DNA of 62,009 nucleotides from Arthrobacter psychrolactophilus (GCF_003219795.1 NZ_QJVC01000024.1:1-62009), one strand, 5' to 3'; positions 51,184 to 60,867 are shown, numbered from the stretch's first letter. Numbers and translations are program-made. The notes: generated from the letters alone by a model not told the origin.

Positions 51184-53483
51184 GTCGCGGTATTTTCGCC
51201 ACTCCCCGCACCGGGCCAGCCCGCTGGGTGCTCGCGGTGGCCATCCTTGCCGCTGTCATGGGCGCCTCGCTGAGTCTGGGCGGAGTGCTGACGGACTTTG
51301 GCTGGTGGCCGCGGGCCGTCGTGGTGGTGTCCGGTACGCTCCTGCTACCGACGCTCTTACGCCGCTACCCTGCCCTTGATGCCTACGCTCCTCTAGGTGC
51401 ACTGGCGGGCTGGCTCCTGAGCCTGACTTTTGTGTTCTTCCCCGGTTCCTCGCTGCTGGGCTTCATTCCCACACTAGCTACGGTTGATGCTGCGCTAGCG
51501 ATGGCGTCGGAAGCGTCCACCACCATCATGAGCAGCAATACCCCGGTGACCTCCACGGTTCCCTTGTTCTTCCTCGTGTGCGCAGGCTTGGGGTTCGTGG
51601 CGTTATTGATCGATACAGCCGCGATCACCGTGGCCATGCCGGCCGCCAGTGCCTTGGGCTTGATCATGGTCATGTTGCCTCCCGCGTTCACCACCAAGGG
51701 CGGTATTGGCACGATGGGGTTCATCGGTGCCGCCGCCGGTTTCCTGCTGATCCTTGGCTGCTGCCAGTGGTATGCACCCGAGGGCAAGGTGCGAGCCACG
51801 GGTGTGCGCTTCTCCAGCGGCACCCTGTCCCGCGCGTCGTTGCTTGGCGCCGCCGTCGTGCTTGTCATGGCCTTTGCCCCCACCATTATTCCGGGCTTCA
51901 CGGAAGGCTCCTTCCCTCAGGGCTCGCGGCTGGATCAGTCGGGTACCGGGACGCGGCTGGACCCGATGATTTCGCTCGGCAACGATCTCCGGTCCCAGTC
52001 GACCGAGGTGAATCTGACGTATCTGAGCACCACGGCGCAGCCACAATATCTGCGCCTGAGCACGCTGGAGAACTTCACGGGCAAGTCCTGGCAGCCCTCG
52101 GACATTCCGGATTCGCTGCCGTCTGGCACCACGAACCTCGTGCCGGCCGCGGGCCCCTCCCCCACGGTCACCACGGCCGAAACGCTCACCATGGTGACGA
52201 TTGAGGCGCTGCGCAGTGAGTGGCTGCCGGCCCCGCTGTCCCCCAGCAAGGTCGAGAATCTCTCGGGGCAGTGGCGCTGGAATCCTGCCACGCAGACCAT
52301 CAAGGGGCGCTTCATCTCGACCCTGGGCCAGTCCTATCTGGTACGCAGCGAAACGCCGGTGCTCTCGCAGGCGTCCCTCGAGGCGGCGTCGGGCGATCCG
52401 AGCGGGGTGGATCCGGTGTTCCGGCAGCTGCCCAACGATGTCCCGGCGCTCGTGAAGGACACCGCCTTGTCGGTGGTGGGCACCGAGACCGACGCCTTCG
52501 CCAAGGCCGTGGCGCTGCAGAACTATCTGCTCTCCTCCGAATTCCGCTATGACCTCAACACGCCAGCCTCGGCGGGATATGACGGCTCCGGCATGGAGGT
52601 GCTCGAGGCGTTCCTGACGAAAAAGAGCGGCTACTGTGTGCACTTCTCCGCAGCCATGGCCGTCATGGCGCGCGAGGTGGGCCTGGCCTCGCGCATTGCG
52701 GTGGGCTATGCGCCGGGGACTCGCACCACGGCGGTGGGCGAGATCGAGGGCCGCCAATTGCGCGGGTACGAGGCCACGGGGCAGGACGCCCACGCCTGGC
52801 CGGAAATTTACTTCGAGGGCCTGGGCTGGGTGCCGTTTGAGCCCACCCCCTCCCGCGGCAGCGTCCCCGACTACACGCAGGAGGAAAGCACCTCCGTTCC
52901 CACGGCCGATGCCACGGCCGGCCCCAACGATGTCCCGACGGCCACGGCCACCGCGACGGCCACCCCCAGCACGGCCGCACCCCTTGCCGGAGGTGAGCAG
53001 GCCACCTCACAGCTGGGCCCGGTCCTGAAGTCCTCGGCGATCATTGTTTTGCTGCTCTTGCTGGCTTCCGTTCCTGCGGCTCTCCGCCTCCTCGTACGAC
53101 GGCGCCGCCTGGCCCGGGTGCGCGGCGGTACCGGCGCTGATCCTCAGCCAGGTGACGACGCCCGAGCCCCCGAGGTTCTGGCATGGCGCGAAATGTTGGC
53201 CACGGCCGCAGATTATGGCTGCCCCATCGATCCGGCCCTGACCCCTGCCCGGCAGGTGGCAGGGGTGGCCGAGCGGCTCGGCGGTACGACGTCCCCGGCA
53301 TTGGCCCTATTGCTGGACAGCTACGAGCAGCGGGTCTTTGGGCCGCCAACGCCATCCCCCGCCGGCCGGGAGGACCTGGTCGACGCCGTCGAGTCTGTCA
53401 CCGCCAGGCTGCGGTCCCGGGCGACGACATGGGGGCGGTTCAGGGCGCGGGCTCTTCCGGCATCCCTCATCTCCCGCCCCTAG
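51180..53483 (+). CDS. TgpA-type transglutaminase-like membrane protein
   Basis: 767 residues from ATG 51180. An N-terminal block of about six to seven membrane helices (DUF3488/TgpA_N) is followed by an extracellular region and a transglutaminase core with catalytic Cys in KKSGYCVHFSAAM, His in GQDAHAWPEIYF and Asp/Pro in FEPTPSRG. An Ala/Thr-rich linker leads to a last membrane helix (~residue 620) and a cytoplasmic DUF4129-like tail. It is a probable partner of the MoxR/DUF58 pair at the membrane. Confidence 0.93.
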   Translation: MSRGIFATPRTGPARWVLAVAILAAVMGASLSLGGVLTDFGWWPRAVVVVSGTLLLPTLLRRYPALDAYAPLGALAGWLLSLTFVFFPGSSLLGFIPTLATVDAALAMASEASTTIMSSNTPVTSTVPLFFLVCAGLGFVALLIDTAAITVAMPAASALGLIMVMLPPAFTTKGGIGTMGFIGAAAGFLLILGCCQWYAPEGKVRATGVRFSSGTLSRASLLGAAVVLVMAFAPTIIPGFTEGSFPQGSRLDQSGTGTRLDPMISLGNDLRSQSTEVNLTYLSTTAQPQYLRLSTLENFTGKSWQPSDIPDSLPSGTTNLVPAAGPSPTVTTAETLTMVTIEALRSEWLPAPLSPSKVENLSGQWRWNPATQTIKGRFISTLGQSYLVRSETPVLSQASLEAASGDPSGVDPVFRQLPNDVPALVKDTALSVVGTETDAFAKAVALQNYLLSSEFRYDLNTPASAGYDGSGMEVLEAFLTKKSGYCVHFSAAMAVMAREVGLASRIAVGYAPGTRTTAVGEIEGRQLRGYEATGQDAHAWPEIYFEGLGWVPFEPTPSRGSVPDYTQEESTSVPTADATAGPNDVPTATATATATPSTAAPLAGGEQATSQLGPVLKSSAIIVLLLLLASVPAALRLLVRRRRLARVRGGTGADPQPGDDARAPEVLAWREMLATAADYGCPIDPALTPARQVAGVAERLGGTTSPALALLLDSYEQRVFGPPTPSPAGREDLVDAVESVTARLRSRATTWGRFRARALPASLISRP

Positions 53484-53515
53484 AAACGCCGCACCACATT
53501 AGTGCGTTTAAACCG

Positions 53516-53556
53516 TTACGCTCCATCACTTTGCGGAACACAGTGATGGAGCGTAA
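53516..53556. terminator. hairpin between convergent tgpA and ssadh
   Basis: A perfect 15-bp stem (53516–53530 with 53542–53556) with an 11-nt loop sits in the 112-bp gap between two converging genes. No T-tract is seen on either side, so it may serve both strands weakly. Confidence 0.6.
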
Positions 53557-53595
53557 TGGGCCTAAGACCCCGGAGGTGGCGCCTCCTCTAGAGAA

Positions 53596-55092
53596 CTAGA
53601 CGTTGTTGGGGTTCGCCATGCCCACGTACTGGGTGTACTGGTATTCCTCGATGCCCTCGACACTGCCCTCACGGCCCAGCCCGGACTGCTTGACACCGCC
53701 AAAGGGGGCCGCGGCGTTGGAGATGACGCCAGCATTCAGGCCCATCATGCCGGTCTCGATGCGGTTTGCCATGCGCATGCCTCGGTTGTGATCCTTCGTG
53801 AACACGTACGCCACCAGGCCGTACTCGGTGTCGTTGGCCAGAGCAACGGCCTCATCCTCGTTCTTGAACGTGACAATCGGGGCCACGGGGCCAAAGATTT
53901 CCTCGCTCAGGATGCGAGCGCCAGGCTCCACACCGGTGAGAACCGTAGGCTGGTAGAAGTAGCCGGCTCCGTCCACGGGGGCGCCACCAACAAGGGCAGT
54001 GGCGCCGTCGGCCACGGCGTCGCTGACCAGCGAGTGCACCTTGTCGCGGCTCTTGGCGTCAATCAAGGGGCCCACCTTGGTGTCCGGGGCAGTTCCACGA
54101 CCCGTGGTCATGGAGCTCATCTTGGCGGCGAACTTCGTGGCGAACTCCTCCGCGACGGATTCGTGCACAAGGAAGCGGTTGGCTGCGGTGCAGGCCTCAC
54201 CCATATTGCGCAGCTTTGCCGCCATGGCACCGTCTACGGCGGCGTCAAGATCGGCGTCCTCGAAGACGAGGAACGGCGCGTTGCCGCCCAACTCCATCGA
54301 GGTCCGCAGCACATTGGCAGAGGCATCAGCCAACAGACGCTTGCCCACGGGAGTGGATCCGGTGAAAGAGAGCTTGCGCAGGCGGCTGTCCTTGATCAAC
54401 GGTCCCGTAACTCCCCCGGCGTCGGTGGTGGAGACAACATTGAGCACACCGGCAGGCAGGCCGGCCTCGATCATAATCTGGGCAAAAAGGTGGCTGGTCA
54501 GCGGCGTAAGGTTGGCCGGCTTGAGCACCATAGTGCAGCCGGCGGCGATGGCCGGGGCAATCTTGCGGGTGGCCATCGCGAGCGGGAAGTTCCACGGGGT
54601 AATCAGCAGGCACGGCCCAACAGGCTTCTTCTGCACCAGAATGTGCTGAGTACCCTCGGGGTTCGACGAGTACCGGCCAAAGGAACGCGAGGCCTCCTCG
54701 GAGAACCAACGCAGGAATTCGGCGCCGTACTTGACCTCACCCATGGACTCGGTCAGCGGCTTACCCATTTCCAGGGTCATGAGCAACGCAAAATCATCCG
54801 CCCGCTCCATGACCAGGTCAAAGGCCCGACGTAAAATCTCGGCCCGAACCCGCGGAGCCGTAGCAGCCCATTCCTCTTGGACGGCCACAGCGGCATCGAG
54901 CGCGTCGGCACCGTCTTGCGCCCCGGCGTCGGCAATCTCCAGCAGCGCCCCACCGGTGGACGGATCCTCCACCGTGAAGGTCTTGCCCGACGCAGCGCTG
55001 CGCCACTCACCATTGATGAGCAGCCCGGTGGGAACACTGGCCAGCAGCGCGGTTTCGCGTTCGGTCAATTCGGTTGCGGCGATCACAGTCAT
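53596..55092 (-). CDS. NAD(P)-dependent succinate-semialdehyde dehydrogenase
   Basis: 498 residues from ATG 55092, with a strong GAAGGAG; upstream in-frame codons are not needed. Aldehyde dehydrogenase fold: NFPLAMATRKIAPAIAAG in the cofactor domain, FTGSTPVGKRLL, general base Glu in SMELGGNAPFLVF, and catalytic Cys in MGEACTAANRF. The closest recognisable subfamily is GabD-like, oxidising succinate semialdehyde to succinate; other semialdehydes are possible. It stands alone on the minus strand. Confidence 0.9.
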   Translation of the reverse strand: MTVIAATELTERETALLASVPTGLLINGEWRSAASGKTFTVEDPSTGGALLEIADAGAQDGADALDAAVAVQEEWAATAPRVRAEILRRAFDLVMERADDFALLMTLEMGKPLTESMGEVKYGAEFLRWFSEEASRSFGRYSSNPEGTQHILVQKKPVGPCLLITPWNFPLAMATRKIAPAIAAGCTMVLKPANLTPLTSHLFAQIMIEAGLPAGVLNVVSTTDAGGVTGPLIKDSRLRKLSFTGSTPVGKRLLADASANVLRTSMELGGNAPFLVFEDADLDAAVDGAMAAKLRNMGEACTAANRFLVHESVAEEFATKFAAKMSSMTTGRGTAPDTKVGPLIDAKSRDKVHSLVSDAVADGATALVGGAPVDGAGYFYQPTVLTGVEPGARILSEEIFGPVAPIVTFKNEDEAVALANDTEYGLVAYVFTKDHNRGMRMANRIETGMMGLNAGVISNAAAPFGGVKQSGLGREGSVEGIEEYQYTQYVGMANPNNV

Positions 55093-55295
55093 GGTGACTC
55101 CTTCGTCTTGTGCCGCTTCCCAGACAGGGCGATGCGGCGGCGTGGTGTGCATTAAATTCACGGTAGTTCCCGCCGCCTACGAATGTCTACGCATCCCCGC
55201 ACTGCCAACCAGCCTTTCCCTGTGCATTTGTCCAATGTTCGACGGCGGACGGGTACGGCAGCTGCCTCCTCGCCCGAGGACGGCCCCTTAACCAA

Positions 55296-55357
55296 CGTTG
55301 AGGCGCCATATAATGCCCCTTAGAACGTTCTAAGGGGCATTAAATGGCGACTCAACG
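55296..55357. repeat. 62-bp near-perfect palindrome downstream of rsmI
   Basis: The core (55311–55342) is a perfect 32-bp inverted repeat with no loop. It extends outward to 55296 and 55357 with only two mismatched pairs (55303/55350 and 55310/55343). It starts 16 bases after the rsmI stop and may be its terminator. It lacks a T-tract, and the absence of a loop is unusual. Confidence 0.85.
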
Positions 55358-55373
55358 AAGAGGCGGAGGCGTT

Positions 55374-56321
55374 TTAGGCTCGTGCGGCCAAAACGGCGCT
55401 GTACAGCTCACGCTTGCTGACGTGAACATCGTGCGCCACGACGGCCACGGCTTCCTTCATGCGCATACCCTGCCCCATGAGCTCATTGACGGCGGCCACG
55501 TGGTCCTCGGGCGTGCCGGGGTCTGCATCGAGCGCGCCGCCCACAACAATCGCGATCTCACCACGGATCTGGGTGGTTTCGGCCCACTCGAGCAATCCGG
55601 ACAGCGGCTTGCGGATCACTTCTTCATAGGTCTTGGTCAGTTCCCGGCACACTGCGGCCGGACGAGCCGGACCAAAGGCGGTGTGCAGGGCGCGCAGCAT
55701 GGCCTCGAGCCGGTGCGGCGCCTCAAAGAACACCATGGTGCGCTTCTCTATGGACAGATCGTGCAGGCGCGAGGCGCGCTCCCCTGACTTGCGGGGCAGG
55801 AATCCCTCAAAGCTGAAGCGGTCGGTGGGCAATCCCGACAACGCCAGCGCGGTCAGCACAGCCGACGGGCCAGGCGCCGCGGTAACCTTCACGCCCGCTT
55901 CCACGGCTGCAGCCACGAGACGGAAGCCGGGGTCGGACACCGACGGCATACCGGCATCGGTCACCATCAGCAGCGTCTTGCCCGTCTGTACCTGGGTCAA
56001 TAGCTCGGCGGTCTTTACGGCTTCGTTGTGCTCGTGGTAGCTGATGATCTGCCCGGCGACCTTGACGCCGAGGCTCGTCACGAGGCGGTGCAGGCGGCGC
56101 GTATCTTCAGCCGCCACAATGTCTGCCGCACCCAACCACGCAATGAGGCGTGATGAGGCGTCGCCCATATTTCCGATGGGGGTCGCCGCCAAAACGATGA
56201 AGCCCTCCCCCGGCTTGATCGACGGCGCCAGGCTTGAATCCATGGGTCCTTCGGCCACTTCTAGACCGGCTTGCGATCCATCTACTGCGTTGTCATTTTC
56301 TTGGCCAAAGTCATCTTCCAT
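55374..56321 (-). CDS. rsmI: 16S rRNA (cytidine1402-2'-O)-methyltransferase
   Basis: 315 residues from ATG 56321; an internal ATG at 56243 (GAAGGA close by) would give 289, nearer the usual size. Family blocks: FIVLAATPIGNMGDASSRLI, AAEDTRRLHRLV, SYHEHNE, VTDAGMPSVSDPGFRLV and EAPHRLEAML. It methylates C1402 of 16S rRNA in the decoding centre. It is divergent from the PMT gene with 45 bases between starts, the common actinobacterial arrangement. Confidence 0.96.
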   Translation of the reverse strand: MEDDFGQENDNAVDGSQAGLEVAEGPMDSSLAPSIKPGEGFIVLAATPIGNMGDASSRLIAWLGAADIVAAEDTRRLHRLVTSLGVKVAGQIISYHEHNEAVKTAELLTQVQTGKTLLMVTDAGMPSVSDPGFRLVAAAVEAGVKVTAAPGPSAVLTALALSGLPTDRFSFEGFLPRKSGERASRLHDLSIEKRTMVFFEAPHRLEAMLRALHTAFGPARPAAVCRELTKTYEEVIRKPLSGLLEWAETTQIRGEIAIVVGGALDADPGTPEDHVAAVNELMGQGMRMKEAVAVVAHDVHVSKRELYSAVLAARA

Positions 56322-56366
56322 GACTCCAGCGTAGTTGCCACAGCAACAGAGTCCCACTTAGGTAGC

Positions 56367-58088
56367 ATGGAGACCGTGCAACCCCACGCTATGGATACCG
56401 CGCCGCCGGCCCCGGACCGAAAAGTTCCAGACGACCACCCTCACGGTTCCCACGCGTCCCGCGCCAGTGCACAAACGGCCAAACCGTGGGTTCAGGACCC
56501 TCAAAACGCCTTCACGCGGACCGCTCTGAAGGAGCGTCTGTTGGGCCGCCACTTCACGCCTCCGGGACTGCGTCTGTGGTTTTGGTTGGCCCCGGCACTG
56601 ACGGCGCTCATCGGCGGGCTGCTGCGTTTCATTCGCCTCGAGCAGCCCACATCTCTGGTCTTCGACGAGACCTATTACGTCAAGGACGCCTACAGCTTCC
56701 TGCAGAGCGGCTACGAGCGCAATTGGGCCGAGAAGGCCAACGACCTCTTCAACCAGGGCATCTTCACCAGCCTTGAAAGCACCGCCGAATACGTGGTCCA
56801 CCCACCCGTCGGAAAGTGGATGATCGCCTTCGGCATGTGGATTTTCGGCTCCGACAGCACCTTTGGCTGGCGATTTACGGCCGCCCTCGTGGGCACACTG
56901 TCCATCTTCATCCTGGCCCTCATCGCCCAAAAGATGTTCCGCTCCACGCTGCTGGGCGCCATGGCCGGCCTGCTCTTCGCGGTCGACGGCCACGCCATTG
57001 TCCAGTCGCGCACCTCGTTGCTGGATATTTTCGTGATGTTCTTCGCCCTGCTCAGCTTTGGCGCCATCCTCATGGATCGTGATGATGGACGACGGCGGCT
57101 CGCGGCTAAGCTCTCGCAGCTCGCCACAGCAGCTGGACCAGACGGCACGATTCCAGCCAAGGTTCTGGTGTACGGCCCCTGGCTCGGCATCCGCTGGTGG
57201 CGTCTGGCAGCAGGTGTGTCGCTGGGTTTGTGTATCGGCACCAAGTGGTCGGGTTTGTTCTTCCTAGCAGGCTTCGGACTGCTGAGCGTGCTGTGGGATA
57301 TGAACGCTCGCAGGATTGCTGGCATTAAGTTCTGGATCGCCGGCGCCATCTGGAAGGACGGCATCCTGGCTTTCGTCAGCATGGTTCCCGTGGCCGCTGC
57401 CACCTACATTGCCACCTGGACCGGCTGGTTCCTCTCCAAGGACGCCTACGACCGCAACTGGGCCGCCACGAATCCCGCCGGCCCATGGGGCTGGGTACCG
57501 GATTCGCTGCGCTCGCTCTGGCACTACCACTCCACGGCCTACAACTTCCATACGGGTCTCGGCTCCGATCACCCCTACAAGGCCAATGCCTGGTCTTGGT
57601 TCGTCATGGGCCGCCCCACCTCGTTCTACGTCAAGAACTTTGAAAATGGCGACGGCGGCTGTGCCGTAGATAAGTGCACGGCGGCCGTCACAAGCCTCGG
57701 CAACCCTCTGATCTGGTGGGGCGGATCTCTGGCGATCTTGTTCCTGATTGGCGTCTGGATCGCCAAGCGTGACTGGCGTGCCGGCGCCATCCTCTTGGCC
57801 TTTGCCGCAGGGTTCCTCCCTTGGCTCTTCTACCCGCTGCGCACCATCTTCTTCTTCTACGCGATTGCGTATGAGCCGTTCATGATCCTGGCGCTTGTCA
57901 TGGCGTTGGGCATGATCATGGGCAAGCTCGGCGATCCCCCCTGGCGCCGAGCCCAGGGCGCCACCGTGGTCGGCATCTTCTTGGTCCTCACCGTGGCGCT
58001 GAGCGCGTTCTTCTACCCCATCTGGGCCGCCGAGATGATCACACAGGACTATTGGCGCCAGCATATGTGGCTGCCCAGCTGGATCTAA
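56367..58088 (+). CDS. dolichyl-phosphate-mannose–protein mannosyltransferase (GT39)
   Basis: 573 residues from ATG 56367. It is polytopic, with about eleven membrane helices and an external loop holding the Asp-Glu catalytic pair in LVFDETYYVKDA (~residue 105). VVHPPVGKWMIAFGMWIFG and LFAVDGHAIVQSRTSLLDI are PMT landmarks. It uses polyprenyl-phosphate-mannose to O-mannosylate Ser/Thr of exported proteins. The Thr-rich secreted proteins in this window are plausible but unproven substrates. Confidence 0.95.
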   Translation: METVQPHAMDTAPPAPDRKVPDDHPHGSHASRASAQTAKPWVQDPQNAFTRTALKERLLGRHFTPPGLRLWFWLAPALTALIGGLLRFIRLEQPTSLVFDETYYVKDAYSFLQSGYERNWAEKANDLFNQGIFTSLESTAEYVVHPPVGKWMIAFGMWIFGSDSTFGWRFTAALVGTLSIFILALIAQKMFRSTLLGAMAGLLFAVDGHAIVQSRTSLLDIFVMFFALLSFGAILMDRDDGRRRLAAKLSQLATAAGPDGTIPAKVLVYGPWLGIRWWRLAAGVSLGLCIGTKWSGLFFLAGFGLLSVLWDMNARRIAGIKFWIAGAIWKDGILAFVSMVPVAAATYIATWTGWFLSKDAYDRNWAATNPAGPWGWVPDSLRSLWHYHSTAYNFHTGLGSDHPYKANAWSWFVMGRPTSFYVKNFENGDGGCAVDKCTAAVTSLGNPLIWWGGSLAILFLIGVWIAKRDWRAGAILLAFAAGFLPWLFYPLRTIFFFYAIAYEPFMILALVMALGMIMGKLGDPPWRRAQGATVVGIFLVLTVALSAFFYPIWAAEMITQDYWRQHMWLPSWI

Positions 58089-58195
58089 CCCCACCACGAG
58101 TTTGGCCTAGCGGGTCCGACTCAATAAGCTCGAAGAAGTTTAAGTACTCCACCGTCAGTGGTTACCTCTGGCAGTTACAGCGATTAGGACCCCAC

Positions 58196-59320
58196 ATGCC
58201 AGGCCCCGCCTCCCTCGAGACACCAGAAACCACCCTCGAAGCGACAGTCCCCACGACGGACACGGCATTGAATACCGTCCAGATCGACGCCATGGGCGTG
58301 GCTTTGGACGTCATAAATCTTTCCGACGGCGAAGCTGCGCAGTTCCGTCAGGCTTGGTCCCGCTGCCTCATTGAACCGGCTCAAACCTCCGTCGGAGTAG
58401 TCACTCGTCCAGCCGGAGACTTTGAACGGGCTAATGAGTATCTAACGTCGACGATTACGCTGGGTGCCATCGAGTATCTGGCAGGACAGTTCATGATGTT
58501 CCATGCCTGTGGCCTGTCCGATCCGCTCACTGGTGCAACAGTTGCATTCATTGCGCCTTCAGGAACGGGCAAAACCACGGTGGCTCGCACGCTCGGCACC
58601 GACTGGGGCTATGTCAGCGATGAAACCATCACCGTTCATTCTGACCTCAGCATTATCTCCTACCCCAAGCCGCTTTCCGTCAAGCAGCCGGATCCGAAAT
58701 CTCCCAAGCTGCAAGAGGGCCCGGACTCATTTTCTTTAGGGGCCACTCCACCTGCACCCGTGCTGAGCAAGATCACCTTGCTGAATCGTAGAAGTGAAAG
58801 TACGCCTGTATCCCTTGAACCCGTGCCCTTGGCCGCCGCCGTTCTTGAGTTGACGCCGCAGCTATCAGCCTTGGCAAAAATGGATCGTGGCCTCGTTCAG
58901 CTGTGCACCATGATTCAGGACTGTGGCGGAGTGCAGAAAATCATTTACTCCGAAGCTGCAACCATTGCCGGCATCCTGCCCGACTTAGTGAAAGGCAACG
59001 AGCGGACGGAGGCGTCCGAGTGGTTCCCTCTGGAGCTCACCGTCGACGAAAAAGACGCAATTACCGGACAGGGGCTACGTCGAACAGAAATTCAAGATGG
59101 AGTCGAAATCGATGGAGCGGTCTTCTTGTTGGTGAACTCCAAAGTGCTAGAGCTTGGTCCCTTGGGCGCTCTGGTGTGGAAGCTCGCAGAGTCATGGATC
59201 AGCAAGGAGACATTGTTGGAACAAGTTGTCGTGGAAATTGGTGACCATCCAGCTGCTGCGGAGCTACTGGATGTGGCCATCGAGGAACTGCTATCTTCCG
59301 GTGTTCTGCAGGCCCTCTAG
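58196..59320 (+). CDS. HPr-kinase-like P-loop protein with PqqD-like C-terminus
   Basis: 374 residues from ATG 58196, with AGGA six bases upstream. The P-loop FIAPSGTGKTTVARTLG lies at ~residues 116–132. The following GYVSDETITVHSD resembles the HPr kinase/PEP-carboxykinase-like proteins found in peptide-modification and polysaccharide loci. The last ~65 residues (KVLELGPLGALVWKLAES…) look like a PqqD/RRE peptide-binding winged helix. No precursor peptide or radical SAM gene is seen nearby. The stop overlaps the stop of the convergent signal peptidase gene. Function unknown; phosphotransfer to a peptide or sugar is an inference. Confidence 0.75.
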   Translation: MPGPASLETPETTLEATVPTTDTALNTVQIDAMGVALDVINLSDGEAAQFRQAWSRCLIEPAQTSVGVVTRPAGDFERANEYLTSTITLGAIEYLAGQFMMFHACGLSDPLTGATVAFIAPSGTGKTTVARTLGTDWGYVSDETITVHSDLSIISYPKPLSVKQPDPKSPKLQEGPDSFSLGATPPAPVLSKITLLNRRSESTPVSLEPVPLAAAVLELTPQLSALAKMDRGLVQLCTMIQDCGGVQKIIYSEAATIAGILPDLVKGNERTEASEWFPLELTVDEKDAITGQGLRRTEIQDGVEIDGAVFLLVNSKVLELGPLGALVWKLAESWISKETLLEQVVVEIGDHPAAAELLDVAIEELLSSGVLQAL

Positions 59321-60060
59321 CGAACCCCACCGAAGCGGGACAAGGGCAGGACAACTGCGAAAGTATGGCCGATGACGTCGTCGACGGACACCAGCTTCAG
59401 GCAGTCCTCAGTTGCGTCCATGCCGCGGCAGGCGAAGACCGAATCCTTAGAGTTTCCACGATTGTCTCCCATGACCAGCAATTTCCCTTCGGGAACCTTA
59501 AAGGGGCCGAAGCAGCGCGAACTCGTGGGCGTACTATCGCAATTGATGCCTGCAGGCTCAAACGTCGGATTTCCCTGAATATATGGTTCATCCTGCGGTA
59601 AATCATTGATCGTGAGCTGACCGGCGCTAGTGCAGCAGTCGACCACATCACCGGGGATTCCAATGACGCGCTTCACGAGAAACTTCTCATGGGAAGGACC
59701 GATGCTGGTGACATCGCCAAAGTAACGGATCAGCTTCTTAGCCACATTGCCCTGGCTGGGTTTCACCTCTTGCCATGCCTCATCGGCCTTGAAAACTACA
59801 ACGTCACCCCGGGGCGGGACGCCACCGGCATAGGCCGTGCGGTTCACCAGGATCTTGTCGCCCACTTGAAGTGTCGCCTGCATAGAACCTGAGGGCACCA
59901 CGTACATCTTGACGAAGAAGGTCTGTACGAGCGCTATGACGACAACCGCCGCGAGGACATTGATAATGAGCGATCCCACAGTGCTGTGCCGGAAACGCGC
60001 CCATCCCCCGGGCTTCTGGTCTCGTCTTTCGGATGTTCCTTGCTGCTTCTCACGAGCCAT
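59317..60060 (-). CDS. lepB: signal peptidase I
   Basis: 247 residues. One N-terminal membrane helix (~residues 29–50) is followed by the catalytic Ser in VVPSGSMQATL and the catalytic Lys in KFLVKRVIGIPGD. The late motif VMGDNRGNSKDS is complete. It removes Sec and Tat signal peptides outside the membrane. This copy is not next to rplS/rnhB, the usual housekeeping site in actinobacteria, so it may be an extra enzyme serving local exported proteins. Confidence 0.92.
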   Translation of the reverse strand: MAREKQQGTSERRDQKPGGWARFRHSTVGSLIINVLAAVVVIALVQTFFVKMYVVPSGSMQATLQVGDKILVNRTAYAGGVPPRGDVVVFKADEAWQEVKPSQGNVAKKLIRYFGDVTSIGPSHEKFLVKRVIGIPGDVVDCCTSAGQLTINDLPQDEPYIQGNPTFEPAGINCDSTPTSSRCFGPFKVPEGKLLVMGDNRGNSKDSVFACRGMDATEDCLKLVSVDDVIGHTFAVVLPLSRFGGVR

Positions 60061-60212
60061 GCGTTTGATATTCCTCAGATGTTAGGAAACGTGTTTGACA
60101 CAAGATATTCTTCATTTCTCTCGTCCAGCCTAAGTGATTCCATGGATTTCGCTAAGTCATGACTTTCTTTGCTAGCAACTACAGCCGTTCTGGAGACGTG
60201 GATCAGCCGGGA

Positions 60213-60227
60213 TAGAATCATTTTATG
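60213..60227 (+). promoter_or_regulatory. putative -10 box of a leaderless phosphatase transcript
   Basis: TAGAAT (60213–60218) lies six bases before the ATG at 60225 and there is no ribosome binding site. Such spacing puts the transcription start at or next to the start codon. The -35 match at 17 bp (CTGGAG) is poor. Confidence 0.35.
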
Positions 60228-60812
60228 ATTCATTTGCTAACAGTTTGTACTGGCAATATTTGCCGTTCGCCTTTTGCCGAGCGAATGCTGCAGGCAGAAT
60301 TCGACGCATTACGACCAGGCGTATTTTCTGTGCGAAGTGCCGGCACGGAATCCTTGGTTGGCCATGAGATGGAAGCCGAATCGGCCGAACTGCTCTCAGC
60401 CTTCAACGGCTCAAGCGATGGCTTTGCATCTCGTCAGCTGACCCCACAACTGTTGACCAGCATGGACATGGTCCTGACGATGACAGTGGATCATCGCGAT
60501 GCCGTCATCAAAACGAGTCCTCGTATGCTCAAACGAACGTACACCCTCATCGAATTCGCGCGTATTCTCAAAGAGATTCGCATAGCCAAGAATTCCGACG
60601 TCGTGACCGGCACCGACGCCGACAGTGTGCAGCGGCGTTGGACAACACTCCCCGCGCTTGCGGCACTGCACCGCTCCACGGCACATCCCGCTTCGGAGAG
60701 TCAAGACGTTATTGACCCGTTTCGCCGCAGCCCTGAGATTCACCAGCAAATGGTGGAAGAAATCTTGCCGGCCATAGAGGAAATCCTGGCCTTTGAACGT
60801 TGGTGCGCATAA
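60225..60812 (+). CDS. low-molecular-weight protein tyrosine phosphatase
   Basis: 195 residues. The active-site loop VCTGNICRSPFAERML (C-x5-R, Cys8) is at the N-terminus. The general-acid motif is DPF in DVIDPFRRS, a variant of DPY/DPF seen in actinobacterial members. It is longer than the usual ~150 residues, with extra sequence in the middle. Such phosphatases often reverse BY-kinase signalling in polysaccharide loci, but no kinase is next to it here and the Wzz-like protein in this window lacks a P-loop. It is divergent from lepB. Confidence 0.93.
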   Translation: MIHLLTVCTGNICRSPFAERMLQAEFDALRPGVFSVRSAGTESLVGHEMEAESAELLSAFNGSSDGFASRQLTPQLLTSMDMVLTMTVDHRDAVIKTSPRMLKRTYTLIEFARILKEIRIAKNSDVVTGTDADSVQRRWTTLPALAALHRSTAHPASESQDVIDPFRRSPEIHQQMVEEILPAIEEILAFERWCA

Positions 60813-60823
60813 ATTTAACGATA

Positions 60824-60867
60824 GAAGCGGTGAACGGCCGGGGCGTGCCCCGTCCGTTCACCGCTTC
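60824..60867. terminator. intrinsic terminator between convergent genes
   Basis: A perfect 14-bp stem (60824–60837 and 60854–60867) encloses a GC-rich loop that can pair further. It lies 12 bases after the phosphatase stop and 58 before the 3' end of the convergent secreted-protein gene. T-rich sequence follows on the plus side (CTATTTC). Confidence 0.75.
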
